A stretch of DNA of 21,322 nt from an uncultured Clostridia bacterium (GCA_910589115.1 CAJUSB010000054.1:1-21322), one strand, 5' to 3'; positions 8,504 to 16,901 are shown, numbered from the stretch's first letter. A program made the numbers and translations. The notes: generated by a model not told the origin, from the letters alone.

Positions 8504-10333
8504 ATGATACTGGAAGCGCAAAATGCCAGAAGGCTCGGGATCTATGTGGTGAATACCGCTGGAAGGGCAGCCGATGAGTACGTTTTTCATTTTTTGGAGC
8601 ATATTCGTGAAATATTGAATTCGCTGTGCATTGTATGTGTTGGCGGAATTGCAGCAGCTTCGCGGGAGCGCCTGCTGCAATATGCTGACACACTCCAGGA
8701 AGCGCGTGACGGGGCATTTTATTGTGATTTGCTGGAAAGGCTTAGCCGGGAAAACCCAGGACAATATGACGAGCTGCTGCTGATGGATGATACATTATTT
8801 GGTCCGTTATATCCGATAAAGGAGACCTTTCAGACGATAGCGTGTCGGGATTTGGATTTCTGGGGGATTGCCTTTTCAGGAAAGGAACCTGAGGTTCCTT
8901 TTCTAGCCATTCGCAGCAGCCTGTTCCGGAAAGCGGAATTTACATCGTATTGTGATGCAATGCGGCATACCCATGCAGACGGTGTTCGATGGAATCCTGC
9001 GGAATTTATCCGTTATTTCACTGCGCACGGCTTTGCATGGGCGACCTATACCGGGACGGAATATATGGACAGCTTTTGCCCAGATCCAGCAGCACAAATT
9101 CCACTGCTGCTGGTGCGGGACCGGCGGTGCCCTCTGGTGGATCGGCGATGTTTTTCACAGGATTATACAGGCTTGCTGGAACACACCGGCGGAAGCTCCG
9201 GCCGGGAGCTTTTGGATTATATTGAAAAGCATCTGGACTATGACGCTGATTTAATTTGGGAGAATTTGCTGCACACCTGCAATCATTCGCTGCTGAGGCG
9301 GTGTTTGCAATTAAACTATATTTTGCCAGAGAAATACGCACCAGGCAGGAAAACGGTCAAGCGTATCGCGCTTTGGTTACATATTTATTATGTGGAGCTG
9401 ATTCCCGTATGCTGTGCTTATGCGGCGTCTATGCCAGAGGGGGCAGATGTGATTATTACAACCGATACAGTGCACAAGCAGGCTGCAATCAAGGCGGCGT
9501 TTACCGAGCGCTTGACGAATCATATTCGGGTGCTGCTGGTGGAAAACCGTGGGCGTGATAACAGTGCGCTGCTGGTTGGCTGCGCCCCTTACTTAGAGGA
9601 TTATGAAATCGTTTGCTTTGCCCATGATAAGAAGGTTGGGCATCTGCAATATAGAATACAGGGGAATGCTTTTTCAGAACACTGTTTCCGAAATACGCTT
9701 AAAAGCCGTGCGTTTGTAGAAAATGTTTTGGAGGTTTTTGAGGAAAATCCCCGGCTCGGGATTCTGTGTCCACCGCCGCCGAATATGGGGGTCTATTTCA
9801 ATACAATCGGGATTGCTGATTGGGGGCCCAACTATGAAAACACAAAGGCGCTGTATGACCGGTTGAATCTGAATGTACCGATAAGCCGTGATTATGAGCC
9901 AACTGCGCCGTTTGGTTCTGTTTTCTGGTTTCGCACCAAAGCGCTGAAGCCTTTATTTGATGCAGGCTGGCAATATGCGGACTTTCCAGAAGAACCGGTG
10001 GATTTTGATGGGACACTGCTTCATGCAGTTGAACGAATCTATCCCTATGCTGCACAGCAGGCTGGATATTATAGCGGCTGGCTGCTTTCGGAAAGCGGTG
10101 CAGCGCTTGAACTGACGAACTATCATCATATGCTGCGGGAGCTGAACAAGCGCATTCAGCCAAAGTGTAATTTTTCAGATTTCAAGACGTTTTGCGCCCA
10201 GGCGGGAAAGGTAGAGGTTTTGTCAGTGCGGCTGCCTTTTCGATTGCTGAAGCGTTGGCTGAAAAAACATTTGCCAGAGAAAACGGTATACAGGCTTCAT
10301 AAGCTGAAAATACAGCTGTTTCGGGGCAAGTGA
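8504..10333 (+). CDS. Rhamnan synthesis protein F (RgpF)-like glycosyltransferase, copy 2
   Basis: A 609-residue paralogue of the gene just upstream. ATG 8504 is chosen because GAGGAG lies 7 nt upstream. Shared landmarks, in order, are LGIYVVNTAG near the N-terminus, MDDTLFGPLYPIKE, the LDYDADLIWENLLHTCN segment, ENRGRDNSALLVG from 347, CFAHDKK with His374, ILCPPPPNMG, TAPFGSVFWFR and AQQAGYYSGW. The N-terminal half is clearly more diverged from copy 1 than the C-terminal half: for example, the YKEGIE segment is missing. The two probably have different acceptors or linkages. It is 13 bp downstream of copy 1 and 31 bp before the cytidylyltransferase. Several short inverted repeats occur inside the gene (8648-8681, 8881-8901, 9086-9113), each weak on its own. 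Confidence 0.87.
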   Translation: MILEAQNARRLGIYVVNTAGRAADEYVFHFLEHIREILNSLCIVCVGGIAAASRERLLQYADTLQEARDGAFYCDLLERLSRENPGQYDELLLMDDTLFGPLYPIKETFQTIACRDLDFWGIAFSGKEPEVPFLAIRSSLFRKAEFTSYCDAMRHTHADGVRWNPAEFIRYFTAHGFAWATYTGTEYMDSFCPDPAAQIPLLLVRDRRCPLVDRRCFSQDYTGLLEHTGGSSGRELLDYIEKHLDYDADLIWENLLHTCNHSLLRRCLQLNYILPEKYAPGRKTVKRIALWLHIYYVELIPVCCAYAASMPEGADVIITTDTVHKQAAIKAAFTERLTNHIRVLLVENRGRDNSALLVGCAPYLEDYEIVCFAHDKKVGHLQYRIQGNAFSEHCFRNTLKSRAFVENVLEVFEENPRLGILCPPPPNMGVYFNTIGIADWGPNYENTKALYDRLNLNVPISRDYEPTAPFGSVFWFRTKALKPLFDAGWQYADFPEEPVDFDGTLLHAVERIYPYAAQQAGYYSGWLLSESGAALELTNYHHMLRELNKRIQPKCNFSDFKTFCAQAGKVEVLSVRLPFRLLKRWLKKHLPEKTVYRLHKLKIQLFRGK

Positions 10334-10364
10334 TCGTGAACAGAAGCAAAAAAGGGGGTTCATA

Positions 10365-11090
10365 ATGAATACGGCATTGATTTTTGCCGGGGGAAGCGGG
10401 CAGCGGATGAATACAAGAACCCTGCCCAAGCAGTTTCTGGAGCTAAATGGAAAACCAATTATTATACATACGATTGAGAACTTTGAAAATCATCCACAGA
10501 TTGATGCCATTTTAGTTGTTTGCATTGAGGAATGGATACCCTATTTGAGAGGGCTGCTTGAAAAATACCATATTCAGAAGGTGAAATGGATTACAGCGGG
10601 CGGGGATACCGGACAGCAGTCTATCCGGAACGGACTGCAGCTGCTTTGGTCTGACCCGCTTGTGCCGGAGGATGCCATTATACTGATCCATGATGGCGTG
10701 CGTCCGTTAATCAATGCCGGGGTGATCAGTCAGAATATTGCGTGTGCGGAGCAGTATGGGAATGCTGTTACCGTGACGCCGGCAACGGAAACCATCATTA
10801 ACGTGTCTGAGAATGGAGAAGTATCCAATATTTTGGACCGCAGTATTTGCCAGATGGCGCGGGCGCCGCAGACTTTCCGTCTGTCAGATATTATAGATGC
10901 ACACAAAAAAGCGGAGGCGGATGGCAATATCGATATGATTGATTCTGCAATGCTGATGACGCGGTATGGCACGGTACTCCACGTTGTGGAGGGGCCGTTT
11001 GAAAACATTAAGATTACAACGCCGGTTGATTTTTATATTTTCCGTGCTGTATATGAGGCAAGGGAAAATTCACAGATTTGGGGGATATAG
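10365..11090 (+). CDS. IspD/TarI-like CTP:polyol-phosphate cytidylyltransferase
   Basis: A 241-residue cytidylyltransferase of the IspD/TarI family that activates a phosphorylated polyol (MEP, ribitol-5-P or a relative) with CTP. ALIFAGGSGQRM (4-15) and LPKQF (20-24) form the CTP-binding motif; ILIHDGVRPL and the TPATETI, RAPQTF and DSAMLMTRYG segments match the family. The start ATG has AAAGGGGG upstream. In an operon with a CDP-glycerol-type phosphotransferase and a dehydrogenase it is more likely the TarI-like wall-polymer branch than the isoprenoid enzyme. Its stop codon is immediately followed by the ATG of the SDR at 11091, so the pair probably acts in sequence, as in the fused cytidylyltransferase/SDR enzymes (Bcs1/Acs1) that make CDP-ribitol. 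The true substrate is unproven, so no symbol is given. Confidence 0.87.
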   Translation: MNTALIFAGGSGQRMNTRTLPKQFLELNGKPIIIHTIENFENHPQIDAILVVCIEEWIPYLRGLLEKYHIQKVKWITAGGDTGQQSIRNGLQLLWSDPLVPEDAIILIHDGVRPLINAGVISQNIACAEQYGNAVTVTPATETIINVSENGEVSNILDRSICQMARAPQTFRLSDIIDAHKKAEADGNIDMIDSAMLMTRYGTVLHVVEGPFENIKITTPVDFYIFRAVYEARENSQIWGI

Positions 11091-12146
11091 ATGAAAAATC
11101 CTGTTGTAGAAACAGAGTGGGAACGTGTGGCCGCAAGCAGCTTCCTGCCCTGGGAGAGGCTCCGTCAGAAAAGCGTTCTCGTCACGGGCGGGACAGGATT
11201 GATTGGGAGCGCGTTGATTGGTTCGCTTGTGCGGTATAGCAAGCTGCATGATTTCGGGATTCATGTGATTGCTTTCGTGCGGGATATGAAACGGGCACAA
11301 CATCAGTTCAAGGAGCTGCTTGAGGAGGCAGCCGGTGAATTGATCCTTGTACAAGGGACGGTGGAACAGCTTCCGGAATGGGATATGCCGGTGGATTACA
11401 TCATTCACGGGGCAAGCCCTACGGCGAGCGCTTACTTTGTAGAGCATCCGGTAGAGACGATTTTAACTGCTGTGCTTGGCACGAGGAACTTGCTGGAGCT
11501 GGCACGGGAAAAGAGGGTTTCTGGATTTGTGTACTTGTCCAGCATGGAAGTATATGGCGCACATGAAACCGATGTGCCAATCTATGAGGACAGCCCTACA
11601 GGGATGGATCCGATGTCGGTTCGGAGCTCATATCCGCAGGCAAAATTACTTTGCGAAAACCTTTGTGCCAGCTACTGCAGTGAATATAAGGTTCCTGCAA
11701 AGGTCATTCGGTTGGCACAGACCTTTGGCGCGGGGGTGCCTGTCAATGACACACGGGTATTTGCTTATTTTGCGAATGCGGTATTACACGGAAAAGACAT
11801 TATCCTGCGCACTTCGGGAGAGAGCAAGCGCGCTTATCTGGACACTGTTGATGCCGTAACAGCAATATTAACCGTTCTGCTCCTTGGACAGGAGGGAGAG
11901 GCTTATAATGCGGCAAACCCGGAGACCTATTGTTCTATTCTGGAAATGGCACATATGGTTGCTGATGTATTTGGGGACGGGAAAGTCCAAGTCATAATAC
12001 AGGAAGAGGAAAGCAGTATCTTTTCGCCGCCGCATCGGCTGAATCTTCAGTCAGATAAACTGTGTGGGCTTGGCTGGCAGCCAATAACCGGACTGACGGA
12101 AATGTATCGGCATATGCTGGAAGCCTTTCAATATGAAGCCTCATAA
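11091..12146 (+). CDS. NAD(P)-dependent epimerase/dehydratase (extended SDR)
   Basis: A 351-residue extended SDR. VTGGTGLIG with the glycine motif at 33-39 binds the dinucleotide, an SSMEVYG segment starts at 150, and Y181-x3-K185 is the catalytic pair. After a 30-residue N-terminal extension the fold resembles UDP-glucose epimerase/dehydratase proteins, with the late PETYCSI and GWQPITGL segments. It abuts the cytidylyltransferase with no gap (TAG then ATG) and has GGGGG about 7 nt upstream. Because TarJ-type reductases of ribitol pathways are zinc-dependent MDR proteins, this gene is not TarJ. It may reduce, epimerise or dehydrate the CDP-linked or phosphorylated precursor of the cytidylyltransferase. 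The exact reaction cannot be read from sequence. Confidence 0.82.
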   Translation: MKNPVVETEWERVAASSFLPWERLRQKSVLVTGGTGLIGSALIGSLVRYSKLHDFGIHVIAFVRDMKRAQHQFKELLEEAAGELILVQGTVEQLPEWDMPVDYIIHGASPTASAYFVEHPVETILTAVLGTRNLLELAREKRVSGFVYLSSMEVYGAHETDVPIYEDSPTGMDPMSVRSSYPQAKLLCENLCASYCSEYKVPAKVIRLAQTFGAGVPVNDTRVFAYFANAVLHGKDIILRTSGESKRAYLDTVDAVTAILTVLLLGQEGEAYNAANPETYCSILEMAHMVADVFGDGKVQVIIQEEESSIFSPPHRLNLQSDKLCGLGWQPITGLTEMYRHMLEAFQYEAS

Positions 12147-12193
12147 TTTTATCCGTATTGTGAATATTAAACGAAGAAAGTGAGGCCGATCGT

Positions 12194-13609
12194 ATGGTTT
12201 TTTCTTCAACAATTTTTCTGTTTATGTTTCTGCCGATTGTATTGGCAGGCTATTATTTGCTGGATCAAAGGTTTAGGAATGTATTTTTACTTTTTGCTTC
12301 CCTTATATTTTATGCCTGGGGAGAACCGCAATTTGTGCTTGTCATGCTGCTTTCCATCCTGGTGAATTATGTCTTTGGACTTTTTGTTGCATGGATGCCA
12401 GGCCGCCGAAAGTTGATATTGACAGCAGCGGCGGTATATAATCTCAGCATATTATACATATTCAAATACTTGAATTTTACGATCCGAAATATAAATCAGC
12501 TTGCGGGGCAGGAATGGATCACACAGACGAATATTACCCTACCGATCGGCATTTCTTTTTTCACCTTTCAGGCAATGTCCTATGTGGTGGATGTTGCTCG
12601 TGGGCATGGGCGGGTGCAGAAGAACCCCCTTAATACAGCACTGTATATTTCTTTTTTCCCCCAACTGATTGCAGGGCCTATTGTCCGGTATGAAACGGTG
12701 GCAGCGGAGCTTTCTGACAGAAAAGAAAGCCTGGAGGAGATGGCGGACGGTATTCAGCGGTTTATCTGTGGGTTGGCGAAAAAAGCGGTGCTTTCTAACA
12801 GTCTAGCGCGTCTGGCCGATCAAGCATTCGGCCAGACTGATTTCACACAGTTAAGCGTCTCGTTGGCGTGGCTGGGCGCGTTGGCATATACCTTGCAGAT
12901 ATATTATGATTTCAGTGGGTATTCCGATATGGCAATTGGTTTGGGAAAGATGTTTGGTTTCCATTTCGAGGAGAATTTCCGGTATCCTTATCTTGCTCGG
13001 TCTGTGTCGGAATTCTGGCGTAGATGGCATATTTCGCTTGGCAGTTGGTTTCGGGATTATGTTTATTTCCCGCTGGGGGGCTCACATGTTGAAAGCCGGG
13101 GAAAGCTGCTGCGTAATTTGTTTATCGTATGGTTGCTGACTGGCATTTGGCATGGGGCTGCATGGAGTTTTGTTGCATGGGGATTAATGTATTTCATGCT
13201 TATTGCTTTTGAAAAGTTGACCGGAATCCCAGAGAGATTGCCGACTCCGCTGTTACAGCAGATTTACCGATCGTTCACATTGGGTTCAGTCATGTGCGGC
13301 TGGGTTATTTTCCGGGCGGAGGGATTAAAAAACGGCTTGCGGTATCTGGGATGTATGTTTGGCATAATGGGAAACTCGTGGAATAACGCAGAAGGGGCGT
13401 TCATGTGGCAGTCGCATATCGTTTTATTGGGGATTTCCCTGATCTTGTGTATGCCCGTTTTCCCTTGGCTGCGGGAGCAGCTTCGACAGAAAGGGGAACA
13501 CCTGATGGAGGGATTGATTTTTCCAGTACTGTATCTGGGATTGTTTTTTGTGGCGATCGCATTTACAGTAACCAGTACGTACAATCCCTTTATCTATTTT
13601 AATTTCTAA
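12194..13609 (+). CDS. MBOAT family O-acyltransferase (AlgI/DltB-like)
   Basis: A polytopic membrane protein of 471 residues that passes acyl (usually acetyl) groups across the membrane for polysaccharide O-acetylation. The first residues (FSSTIFLFMFLPIVLAGYYL) form the first of many hydrophobic segments and match the AlgI family start. LPIGISFFTFQAMSYVVD, IAGPIVRY, YDFSGYSDMAIGLGKMFG, RRWHISLGSWFRDYVYFPLGG (His279) and TGIWHGAAW with the candidate catalytic His320 are the family hallmarks. The ATG follows GTGAGG with 9 nt spacing. It is 17 bp before an AlgJ/AlgX-like SGNH protein, the expected acetyl-transfer partner. The 28-bp hairpin at 12810-12837 lies inside this gene and codes for ordinary residues. 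Confidence 0.94.
   Translation: MVFSSTIFLFMFLPIVLAGYYLLDQRFRNVFLLFASLIFYAWGEPQFVLVMLLSILVNYVFGLFVAWMPGRRKLILTAAAVYNLSILYIFKYLNFTIRNINQLAGQEWITQTNITLPIGISFFTFQAMSYVVDVARGHGRVQKNPLNTALYISFFPQLIAGPIVRYETVAAELSDRKESLEEMADGIQRFICGLAKKAVLSNSLARLADQAFGQTDFTQLSVSLAWLGALAYTLQIYYDFSGYSDMAIGLGKMFGFHFEENFRYPYLARSVSEFWRRWHISLGSWFRDYVYFPLGGSHVESRGKLLRNLFIVWLLTGIWHGAAWSFVAWGLMYFMLIAFEKLTGIPERLPTPLLQQIYRSFTLGSVMCGWVIFRAEGLKNGLRYLGCMFGIMGNSWNNAEGAFMWQSHIVLLGISLILCMPVFPWLREQLRQKGEHLMEGLIFPVLYLGLFFVAIAFTVTSTYNPFIYFNF
12810..12837. repeat. Perfect 10-bp inverted repeat inside the MBOAT gene
   Basis: GTCTGGCCGA at 12810-12819 is exactly complementary to TCGGCCAGAC at 12828-12837, leaving an 8-nt loop. It is within the reading frame and encodes RLADQAFGQT, so it is not a terminator. 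A perfect 10-bp match with a short loop is expected less than once per window of this size, so it is noted, but alone it could be chance. Confidence 0.6.
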
Positions 13610-13626
13610 AGGCGGATGATGTTGTA

Positions 13627-15291
13627 GTGCGGAAAATAAAGGGTTTTGCGCATCTGTGTACACAGATGCGCAAGAGGGACAACTCCCTCTTGCGCAAACC
13701 TATATTTCATACCATGGGCAGTTTACTGCTGGTAGTAGGATTTGTGTGCAGCCTGCTGCTTCCCATATTGACAATAAACCGAGTACGCGGAAAGGTGTCG
13801 GTATTGGAAAAACGGCATCTTGCAGAGTTTCCGGAACTATTTGATGCGGATGGAAATCTGACGGATGGGATACAGCAGGGATTTGAAAGCTGGTTGACAG
13901 ACAATCTTGGGTTTCGTTCATCTTTTGTGAATATCGCGGCCAATTTGCAACTCAAAGTCTTCCGGCAGTCGATTAATGAGCGTGTAGCAATCGGAAAGGA
14001 GGGATGGTATTTTTATACGCGGGATCATAACATTGAGCTTGCGACTGGGGAATTCACACTGTCTGAGGTGGTGCTCGAGGAGATTGCCAGGAAGCAGCAG
14101 ATAATCAGTGATTATTATGAGTCGCAAGGAATTACCTATCTTCTGGTACTGACTGCGGCAAAGACGAGTATTTATCCAGAATTTCTGGTATCCGATCAAA
14201 ACGTGATTCGCAGTACGCCCTGCGACCAGCTGGAGGCATATCTGAAATCGCATACAACGGTACAGGTTTTGAACACAAAGCACCGGCTGTTTGAATACAA
14301 GCCCAAGGGAAAGTTATTCTGGAAAACGGATACCCATTGGACACAGCTGGGTGCATATGCGGTCTATACAGCAATTTGTGACGAATTAGACCGGTTGGGA
14401 CGGCTGACGGATAATGCGGTAGATGTTTCTTTTTCAGAGCAGCTCTTAGCCGGAGCGGATATGTCCGCGTTGCTAGGGGCTACGGGGATCCTCGGGAAGG
14501 AATTCGTACCGACAGCTCAGTGGCAGAAGAACACTGTTTCAGTGCAGGAGGGTGAGCTTTGGGATCGTTTGCAAATGTTTAATCAGAATGATCCGGATGG
14601 CAAGGTTAATGAGGTTGTTCTGTACGAAAATCCCATTCTGTCTGATGGGACATTATTGATTTATGGGGATTCACAGTGGCATCCTGCGAGAGGGCTTCCC
14701 CCATGGCTTGGCGAATGCTTTCAAAGGGTTATTTCTATGCGGATTCGTTCGCCTCGTCCACTGCTTGACCAGATTGCTGAACCGGATGTAGTGGTTTTTG
14801 GATGCAGTGAGCGGATGATCGATACGATTCTTACGCGTCCGTTAGAGGTTCCTATTATTGCTTCGTTGCCTAATTTGCCACAAAAGGAGATGATCTCTGC
14901 AGCGGATTATGGGGATTGGGTTGGCAATCAGGGGGTCTGGCTTGATGCTTGTAATGGTCAACTACTGAAAACGCAGGGAGAGGTTCCGCTTAATGACTCG
15001 GATCGTATGGTTACACTTACTGGCTGGGCGGCAGACTTTAATAGTGATGAACCGTTTTCTGATGTGTATATTACGGTGGGCAGCCAATGTGTCCGCTGTG
15101 AATATGGGATTGAGCGGGCCGGTGTTGTGGAACGGTTTCAGCGGGACTCTTTGCGCCGGACAGGATTTCGCGCTGCATTTCCGGCAAAGTGGCTGGCAGA
15201 AAGTGATAATACATTTGTCTTCCACTGTGTCAGTGCAGATGGAAAGACTATGTACGAGCCGATACAATATCATGTAAATATTTCGGTATAA
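13627..15291 (+). CDS. AlgJ/AlgX-like SGNH (DHHW) protein, polysaccharide O-acetylation
   Basis: A membrane-anchored extracytoplasmic protein of 554 residues that probably takes acetyl groups from the MBOAT partner and places them on the glycan. A short cytoplasmic tail is followed by one membrane segment (~29-46, LLLVVGFVCSLLLPIL). KTDTHWTQLG supplies the Asp235 and His237 pair and YGDSQWH the candidate nucleophile Ser349. From ~440 a beta-rich accessory domain (GWAADFNSDEP, AYP-like, FHCVSADGKTMYEP) resembles modules found at the end of bacterial surface-glycan proteins. GTG 13627 is preferred, with AAAGGCGG about 11 nt upstream; ATG 13666 is in frame but has no ribosome site. The first 23 codons are occupied by two abutting perfect palindromes (13648-13695), which may slow initiation or early elongation. 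Confidence 0.86.
   Translation: MRKIKGFAHLCTQMRKRDNSLLRKPIFHTMGSLLLVVGFVCSLLLPILTINRVRGKVSVLEKRHLAEFPELFDADGNLTDGIQQGFESWLTDNLGFRSSFVNIAANLQLKVFRQSINERVAIGKEGWYFYTRDHNIELATGEFTLSEVVLEEIARKQQIISDYYESQGITYLLVLTAAKTSIYPEFLVSDQNVIRSTPCDQLEAYLKSHTTVQVLNTKHRLFEYKPKGKLFWKTDTHWTQLGAYAVYTAICDELDRLGRLTDNAVDVSFSEQLLAGADMSALLGATGILGKEFVPTAQWQKNTVSVQEGELWDRLQMFNQNDPDGKVNEVVLYENPILSDGTLLIYGDSQWHPARGLPPWLGECFQRVISMRIRSPRPLLDQIAEPDVVVFGCSERMIDTILTRPLEVPIIASLPNLPQKEMISAADYGDWVGNQGVWLDACNGQLLKTQGEVPLNDSDRMVTLTGWAADFNSDEPFSDVYITVGSQCVRCEYGIERAGVVERFQRDSLRRTGFRAAFPAKWLAESDNTFVFHCVSADGKTMYEPIQYHVNISV
13648..13695. repeat. Two abutting perfect palindromes at the 5' end of the AlgJ-like gene
   Basis: Palindrome A, 13648-13671, is a perfect 24-bp palindrome with no loop: GCGCATCTGTGT followed by its exact complement. 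Palindrome B, 13668-13695, has 12-bp perfect arms GCGCAAGAGGGA and TCCCTCTTGCGC around a CAAC loop. The two share the four bases GCGC at 13668-13671, so only one can fully form at a time. They begin 21 nt after the GTG start and code for AHLCTQMR and KRDNSLLR, so they are read as protein. No T-run follows, so a rho-independent terminator is unlikely. Perfect 12-bp arms at a given loop length are expected about 0.001 times in a window this size. Confidence 0.9.
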
Positions 15292-15299
15292 GGATTTTT

Positions 15300-16067
15300 A
15301 TGATTGGAAAATTAAAAAAATACCAGTTCCTGTTTGAAGAATTGGTAAAACGTGATTTCAAAAAGAAGTATAAACGAACAGTTCTCGGGATGGCATGGAG
15401 CGTATTGTCGCCGCTGATGACATTGTTTGTAATGAAACTGGTTTTTACCCAGTTTTTTGGCCGGACGATGGATCACTATACGATTTACTTGTTTGCCGGA
15501 AACCTTGTTTTCTCCTATTTTAATGAGGCGACAACGCAGGGGATGTCTTCGCTCATGGGGAATGCTGCGATTTTTTCTAAAGTCAATATTCCTAAATATT
15601 TGTTTCTGCTTTCTAAAAATGTGCAGACACTGATCAACTTTGGATTGACATTGGTCGTTTTTTTCGCTTTTTGTGTTTTGGATAACATCCAATTTACCTG
15701 GAAGTTTATATTGCTAAGTTATCCGATTGTGTGCCTGCTGCTTTTTAATATCGGTGTAGGGCTGATTCTTTCCGCGCTGTTTATGTTCTTTCGTGATATC
15801 CAATATTTGTGGTCGGTCTTCACTATGCTGTTGATGTATATGTCGGCGATATTTTATACGATTGACTCTTATAGCTATACAACGCAGTGCTTGTTTTTGC
15901 TGAACCCGGTGTATTTGTTCATTCGGTATTTCAGAAAAATTGTTTTAGATGCGGCCATTCCGACGGTATGGTTTCACCTGCTGATGGCGGCGAATGTTTG
16001 CATTGTACTGGCGATTGGTAGTTGGATGTATAAAGCATATAATACCCGTTTTTTGTACTATGTGTAA
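15300..16067 (+). CDS. Polysaccharide ABC transporter permease (Wzm/TagG-like)
   Basis: The membrane half of an ABC-2 type exporter that moves a lipid-linked polysaccharide across the cytoplasmic membrane. It has 255 residues, the usual size, and about six hydrophobic segments. FEELVKRDFKKKYKRTVLGMAWSVLSPL (5-32, quoted here only as FEELVKRD, KRTVLG and WSVLSPL) is the interfacial helix with the RDxKxxYxxxxLGxxW pattern typical of Wzm/TagG. The ISKVNIPK-like segment SKVNIPKYLFLLS also matches. ATG 15300 has AAGGA 6 nt upstream and is 8 bp after the SGNH gene. The ATPase follows after 12 bp. Such a transporter indicates that the glycan is polymerised in the cytoplasm, which agrees with the cytosolic rhamnan and polyol-phosphate enzymes upstream. 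Confidence 0.94.
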   Translation: MIGKLKKYQFLFEELVKRDFKKKYKRTVLGMAWSVLSPLMTLFVMKLVFTQFFGRTMDHYTIYLFAGNLVFSYFNEATTQGMSSLMGNAAIFSKVNIPKYLFLLSKNVQTLINFGLTLVVFFAFCVLDNIQFTWKFILLSYPIVCLLLFNIGVGLILSALFMFFRDIQYLWSVFTMLLMYMSAIFYTIDSYSYTTQCLFLLNPVYLFIRYFRKIVLDAAIPTVWFHLLMAANVCIVLAIGSWMYKAYNTRFLYYV

Positions 16068-16079
16068 CGGAGGAGCAGT

Positions 16080-16853
16080 ATGAGTATTTTGACAGTTCAG
16101 AATGTGTCGATTCGATATATCACGGGCGATTTCAAGGAAATTGGACTAAAAGAATACGTGCTCCGCAGACTCCGGGGCTGCTATCTTGTAGAGGAATTCT
16201 GGGCTGATCGACACATCAATTTTTCTTTGGAGCGGGGAGAGATGCTGGGCATCATCGGCAGCAATGGCGCGGGAAAATCTACGCTGCTAAAAGTCATTTC
16301 CGGCATTATGGAGCCAACAGAGGGTGCGGTTTGCCGTGAAGGAACGATTGCGGCGCTGCTGGAGCTTGCCAGTGGGTTTGATGGGGATTTGACCGTTCGG
16401 GAGAATACTTATCTTCGGGGCGCGATGCTCGGTTATACAAGAAAATTTATGGATGCGACCTACGGACAGATTATCCGTTTTGCCGAGTTGGAGGCATTTC
16501 AGGATCGCCCGTTTAAGCAGCTTTCCTCCGGCATGAAATCCCGTCTCGCATTTTCTATTGCGTCGTTGGTAGAACCGGATATATTGATTCTCGATGAGGT
16601 GCTGTCGGTCGGAGACGGCGCATTTCGTGCAAAAAGCGAGAGGAAAATGAAAGAGATTATTACAGGCGGGGCAACAACAATTCTGGTTTCTCATTCGATC
16701 CAGCAGATTCTTGAATTGTGTAATAAGGTGCTTTGGTTGGAGAAGGGGAAACAGATTGAGTTTGGAGAGGATATTGAAGGGATCTGCAAGAGATATCAGC
16801 AATTTCTGAAGACCGGGAAATTGAAAGGGATTGATTCTGAAATAACCGAATAA
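16080..16853 (+). CDS. Polysaccharide ABC transporter ATP-binding protein (Wzt/TagH-like)
   Basis: The ATPase of the exporter, 257 residues. Walker A is GSNGAGKST (60-68), the ABC signature is LSSGMKSR (148-155), Walker B is ILILDEV (168-174) with Glu173, and the switch His is His205. The N-terminal region before Walker A is longer than in generic ABC proteins, as in Wzt/TagH/RfbE proteins. The protein stops shortly after the nucleotide-binding domain, so it lacks the C-terminal carbohydrate-binding domain of the O9a/O8-type Wzt; chain-length control by end-recognition is therefore not expected. ATG has GGAGGAG upstream. It ends the tightly packed part of the operon: a 109-bp gap follows. Confidence 0.95.
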   Translation: MSILTVQNVSIRYITGDFKEIGLKEYVLRRLRGCYLVEEFWADRHINFSLERGEMLGIIGSNGAGKSTLLKVISGIMEPTEGAVCREGTIAALLELASGFDGDLTVRENTYLRGAMLGYTRKFMDATYGQIIRFAELEAFQDRPFKQLSSGMKSRLAFSIASLVEPDILILDEVLSVGDGAFRAKSERKMKEIITGGATTILVSHSIQQILELCNKVLWLEKGKQIEFGEDIEGICKRYQQFLKTGKLKGIDSEITE

Positions 16854-16901
16854 TTGCGTAAAGAGTATTATGAAGCGTGATTTAGAAGACAATCAAAAGG
16901 A

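Noticed and set aside
8316..8507. Other-frame ORFs within the long genes, including 8316-8507 (+) and long minus-strand frames such as 5173-5706
   Set aside because: They lie entirely inside well-supported genes, lack ribosome sites and recognisable protein features, and are explained as shadows.
8648..9113. Three inverted repeats with 9-10-bp arms inside the second RgpF gene (8648-8681, 8881-8901, 9086-9113)
   Set aside because: Each has arms and loops that can occur by chance in a 21-kb window, two are made of CAG/CTG runs, and none shows a regulatory position. Kept only as supporting context.
13648..13700. Rho-independent terminator formed by the strong hairpins
   Set aside because: No run of T follows either stem and the hairpins are in an open reading frame followed by the complete protein.
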